This document shows, in pieces, positions 60,615-64,000 of a stretch of 64,000 bases of DNA. How positions within the stretch are numbered: position 1 is the stretch's first letter; each line of letters starts with the position of its first letter. The position numbers and the translations under genes were made by a program. This stretch comes from Tranzscheliella williamsii (taxonomy: Eukaryota > Basidiomycota > Ustilaginomycetes > Ustilaginales > Ustilaginaceae): assembly GCA_023212725.1 (NCBI GenBank), contig JALBYF010000031.1, forward strand, positions 124,001 to 188,000, in the 5' to 3' direction. The notes beneath the pieces were generated by a model that saw only the letters and a program-made list of their open reading frames with translations, searched no databases and was not told where the DNA came from.

Positions 60615-62766
60615 CTTCAGCGTATCGCTCGCTTTTGGTTACTTTTGGTGCGTTGCGGAGGGTGGAATGAAAGGGTATGCGCTGCAAGGAGAAAGCTGAG
60701 AGAGACTCTTGGAGGTGGGAAAGGAAAGAATACAATGCCGGCTATATACTCTCCAGCAGACGGGGCAGGCGGAGAAGACACTTGACTGACACACTTGGCA
60801 ACAATGTGACTCGTATGGCAGGCAGCGAGCTAGCTGTCCAAGAGCATCGATGGCCCGCTAAGGGCCGATGGCCAGCGACAGTTAGTGAGGGGCAGGCTTC
60901 TCGGTGTAATTGGCACCGCAACACCGTGAGCCTTGTGAAAGGAGAAACAGGCCTCGCAGCGGTCCGAAGCTGGGAAGAAAGGTTGGGGGGGAGGCCATCC
61001 GGCACTGATGATTCGTCACCATATCGCAGAGATAAGGACGGTGGCCCATCTAAGATCGCAACCAAATTGGATTGGCTAAGAAGATCTTCCCGCCCTGACT
61101 CAATACGGCCAAACAACCGCTACTGTAGCGGGTCTTCGCGAAAGGTGCCAATTCAGAAGCGAGCGCCGTGTCCTAGATATCCGGGCAAAATATCCTCCAA
61201 ATTCTTCCGTCATTGAACACTGCACGCGGGAAAGTCATTGTTATCAGTCCAATCAGCGCTCGCCATCGCGGCCCCGATCTCATCCCCCACCTGCCAACCA
61301 CACTCGAATTTCATAGCCTGCCATGCAGTCTTTTCCTGGCATACAACTGAGCATACACAAATACGGCCCCACCGCAAACCGACTTGGCTGAATAGAAGTC
61401 TCACCTTACAGCGAAGTGCTTCGTTTAGACGCGGGTCCGCATGGCGCATCACTGCCGTGCTAGAGAGCGAGAGATCGTTAATAGCGCTGCATTATCTGAT
61501 CTACAAGCCGCACCCGCCACACGCACTCCAACTCGCCACCCCACCGGGATGTTCCGCGATCTTTTCGCACTGTCAAGGGTGGTGGACGCAGGGATGTCAC
61601 AAGCAGCCGCAGCGACTGCACGTATCGCATGCTGAGGGCTGTTGCGATAATTATGGCTGCGCCCACCCTCCGTCCGTGGTGCCGCTCGCCAGTGTAAAAC
61701 GATCATCGCTCCGCAATGCGATCGCATACATATTCACAGCAATCCAGCCTGAAAGTTCAACGTCCACGCCGCAGGACTGTGCGCTATAACCGCGTGTTAT
61801 GACCGCGCGGCAGTTCAGCCGCTCACGAGCTGATCCACCAGCTAGTAAAAGGCGACGGCAAGCTGAGCTTGCACAACGGAAAGGTCGGGATCTGTTCACC
61901 GTAATCATCAAGCCGGTGCATTTGTTTTGAATTGGATTATCGCTGTTTGTCGGAACGCTACGTTTTATTCACAATTTCTTCGGTTTTTTGATTGACAATT
62001 TCGGTGCTTTCGGTGATTTGCTCGGGAAATGGCAGACAATTCCAGCCCGCCCAATTTCTTCTGAACGGGCGGTAACACGGAGCAAGCATGGGATTGGCCG
62101 TTGATGGCGTGCCGGCCTATCTGCTGTGCACTGAGTTGTACCCGCCAATGCGCTGGAACGGAAGAGTCTCTGGCACCGTCGGCAGCTGTACTGCGAAGCC
62201 AGTCACTCGATCTTCACAGCGCTGACCTCACAGAACTGCGACACAACATCTCTGTGGTGTAGACAAACCGTGGTGCTCATTAACAGTCGATGGCACTGCT
62301 GCCTACGAAGAAGGAAACGGCGGCGGAGGTACAGGATCTCGCCAGCGTAGCCCGGTTGTCGAGCAGGCATCTTGTCTTTTGCCGCTGAAGTTTCGGTTCA
62401 GAAGGGACGACCCGGAGCGGTAGCCGTGGGTTCCTTTTGCCCACTCACTTGTTGTACGAGTCACATATATGCATGCCGACTCAGCCAAGCTGTGTAAGCA
62501 AGGAGGGATGTTAAATCGCTTTCTGTGGCGAAGCTAACGCCGAAACCTCACAATGGAATAATCTCGGTCGGCGTTTTGCGCTGGGATTTTTGATGATTTG
62601 GGATATGTGGTTTGTGATTCGTCCGCCTCCACAAATCATACTCGCCAATCCTCTATAGAATAGAGGAGGCCTTTCGGCTCAGCTCGCTGTTGCTTTCTTC
62701 TCAACCGGCTCCCATCATTCTTGCGGCCGTCCACCAGCGTATTCTACCATCTTCGTCTCTGGAAGC
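60615..62766. other. Long divergent intergenic region (GDH1 / NAR1)
   Basis: About 2.15 kb, the longest gene-free stretch here. It holds TGACTC at 60807-60812, GATAAG at 61031-61036 and TGACTCA at 61096-61102, all on the GDH1 side. The rest, about 61200-62700, has only short overlapping frames without protein character. No tRNA or repeat recognised. Confidence 0.5.
61096..61102. promoter_or_regulatory. Gcn4/Cpc1-type site TGACTCA upstream of GDH1
   Basis: Perfect 7-bp consensus 482 bp upstream of the GDH1 ATG, with a GATAAG 60 bp nearer the gene (61031-61036). Confidence 0.5.
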
Positions 62767-64000
62767 ATGGCGTTCTCCGGTGCGCTGACCCTCACCGACC
62801 TGAACGACTTTCTTGGCCCATCTCAGGCTTGCATCAAGCCGGTGGAAGGCGGTTCTACAGCCAAGGACGAACCACAGCCGGAAGACGCAGCTGCGTCCGC
62901 CTCGACCCAAATCGCCATCGATAAGGATGGCTCCTACTACGAGTCTGCGCACGGCGATGCCTCTTCCTCCCTGGGCCACGCCTCACATAGCACCACCGCC
63001 AACAATGGCTCGGGCAGCTCCAAGCCCAGAGCGCGTACCAAGCTCGAGACGGCCGAGATTTCGCTCAACGACTGCCTCGCCTGCAGTGGATGCGTCACCA
63101 GCGCGGAAAGCGTACTGATCACCATGCAGAGTCAGGAAGAGCTTCGTAGAGCCGTTCAAGAGATCCACGACTCGCATCGCCCCAAGTTGCTTGTGGCATC
63201 CATCAGCCCGCAGTCCCTTGCGTCCCTCTCGGCAAAGTATTCATTCCAGACAGAGCAGCAGCAACTTGACCCAGCATCTCCTGCAACCCACCCTTTATCT
63301 CATTTCGCCGGATCTGGACCCACCCTGCCTTTGCCGACACTCCTCCACAGGATCTCGCATTTCCTCAAGACCACGTTCGGGTTTGACCACGTTTTCGACA
63401 CCAGCTTTGCCCGCCACATCGCGCTCAAGGAGCATGAGCAAGAGTTTTTCCAGCGCCGCAACACCTCGTTGAAGCGAAAGAGAGGGCCCAGCAAGGTAGG
63501 CGCTGCCGGATCCCCGGCCTCGTCTTTCGCGACTCCTGGGCTTCCCATGCTGGCGAGCGCGTGTCCCGGCTGGATCTGTTACGCGGAAAAGACGCATGCC
63601 GAGCTGCTTCCCTATATATCTACTACAAAGTCTCCGCAGCAGGTTGCCGGTGTGTTAGCGAAGAAGTTCTTGCCAGAGCGCTTGGGGTTGCCGTCCTCGT
63701 CGGCGGGACGTGCTTCGGACCGAGCTCAGAGCCCATCTGAAGAGCCTCAAGCAGACGCATTGTCACCAGCCATCTACCACGCCACCATCATGCCATGTTA
63801 TGACAAGAAGCTCGAGGCGAGCCGGCCTGACTTCTTCGATGAGCTCACCAGCACCAAGGAAGTAGATTGCGTGCTCACCACGGGTGAGCTGGACAAGCTG
63901 ATGCTCGACGAAGGCTTCGACATCCTGGAGCCTGTGCCCGGCGAGGACGTCGCACTGCGGCATTCCCTAGCTGAGCTCACTTTGCAACAAGCGCTCAACG
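62767..64000 (+). CDS. NAR1: Nar1, iron-only-hydrogenase-like cytosolic Fe-S assembly protein (3' end off the window)
   Basis: Open from the ATG at 62767 to the window end, at least 411 aa. MAFSGALTLTDLNDFLGPSQ followed by ACIKP gives the first cluster Cys, and ISLNDCLACSGCVTSAESVL gives the CxxCxxC set for the N-terminal 4Fe-4S cluster. KLLVASISPQSLASLSAKY, GFDHVFDTSFARHIAL, LASACPGWICYAEKTH, YHATIMPCYDKKLEASRPDF and EVDCVLTTGELDKLM are the hydrogenase-fold blocks with cluster Cys residues. Nar1 bridges early and late cytosolic iron-sulfur assembly. The C-terminal CxxxC should lie just beyond the window. Confidence 0.94.
   Translation, partial: MAFSGALTLTDLNDFLGPSQACIKPVEGGSTAKDEPQPEDAAASASTQIAIDKDGSYYESAHGDASSSLGHASHSTTANNGSGSSKPRARTKLETAEISLNDCLACSGCVTSAESVLITMQSQEELRRAVQEIHDSHRPKLLVASISPQSLASLSAKYSFQTEQQQLDPASPATHPLSHFAGSGPTLPLPTLLHRISHFLKTTFGFDHVFDTSFARHIALKEHEQEFFQRRNTSLKRKRGPSKVGAAGSPASSFATPGLPMLASACPGWICYAEKTHAELLPYISTTKSPQQVAGVLAKKFLPERLGLPSSSAGRASDRAQSPSEEPQADALSPAIYHATIMPCYDKKLEASRPDFFDELTSTKEVDCVLTTGELDKLMLDEGFDILEPVPGEDVALRHSLAELTLQQALN

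Noticed and set aside
61238..61789. 183-codon open frame in the GDH1/NAR1 gap
   Set aside because: Codon use and composition unlike the neighbouring genes, overlapped by equally long frames on both strands, no motif.
1..64000. Secondary-metabolite cluster, transposon, CRISPR array or mating-type locus
   Set aside because: None of the genes or repeats needed for these is present; one MFS and one ABC transporter alone, 14 kb apart among housekeeping genes, do not make a cluster.

Overview
The window is 64 kb of GC-rich, intron-poor fungal nuclear DNA, most likely from a basidiomycete smut or smut-like yeast (Ustilaginomycetes). That placement is an inference from three things: mostly single-exon genes, a few short GT-AG introns with near-cognate exon junctions, and the gene set. 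I see no mobile element, rDNA, CRISPR array or phage-like DNA. About 23 protein-coding genes and one tRNA can be supported. Most are housekeeping genes.

Layout: the left edge holds the 5' part of a histidine kinase gene (-). It is followed by an F-box/TPR protein (+), DML1/Misato (-), a UBA-UBX protein with seven exons (+), dephospho-CoA kinase (+) and an MFS transporter (-). Next on the minus strand come a tiny Tyr/Asn/Ser-rich protein with three exons, a secreted-type L-asparaginase with five exons, the TFIIH kinase KIN28/CDK7, a choline/ethanolamine kinase and the CTP-dependent diacylglycerol kinase DGK1. An intron-containing initiator-type tRNA-Met (+) precedes HOM2 (aspartate-semialdehyde dehydrogenase), a PDR-type ABC transporter and a very long CSC1/OSCA-type channel, all on minus. 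The right third holds SEN1 (+), VMA6 (-), a branched-chain aminotransferase (-), a TRS65-like TRAPP II subunit (+), a C2/EF-hand phosphatidylserine decarboxylase (-), an NDUFA4/MLRQ-type subunit (+), NADP-GDH (-) and the start of NAR1 (+).

Functional links: choline/ethanolamine kinase, DGK1 and PSD2-type decarboxylase all belong to phospholipid synthesis. Asparaginase, HOM2, the branched-chain aminotransferase and GDH1 are amino-acid/nitrogen genes. The upstream DNA of these four is informative: five GATAAG sites lie upstream of asparaginase, and one perfect Gcn4-type TGACTCA/TGAGTCA lies upstream of each of the other three.

The best leads are the intron-bearing initiator-type tRNA, the regulatory-site sets, two compact uORFs (one ends 2 nt before the ABC transporter ATG, the other overlaps the SEN1 ATG as ATGA), a conserved but uncharacterised Tyr-rich micro-protein with a pentanucleotide repeat abutting its ATG, and a repeated G-rich then C-rich alternation around convergent gene ends. 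No clearly new multi-gene system was found.
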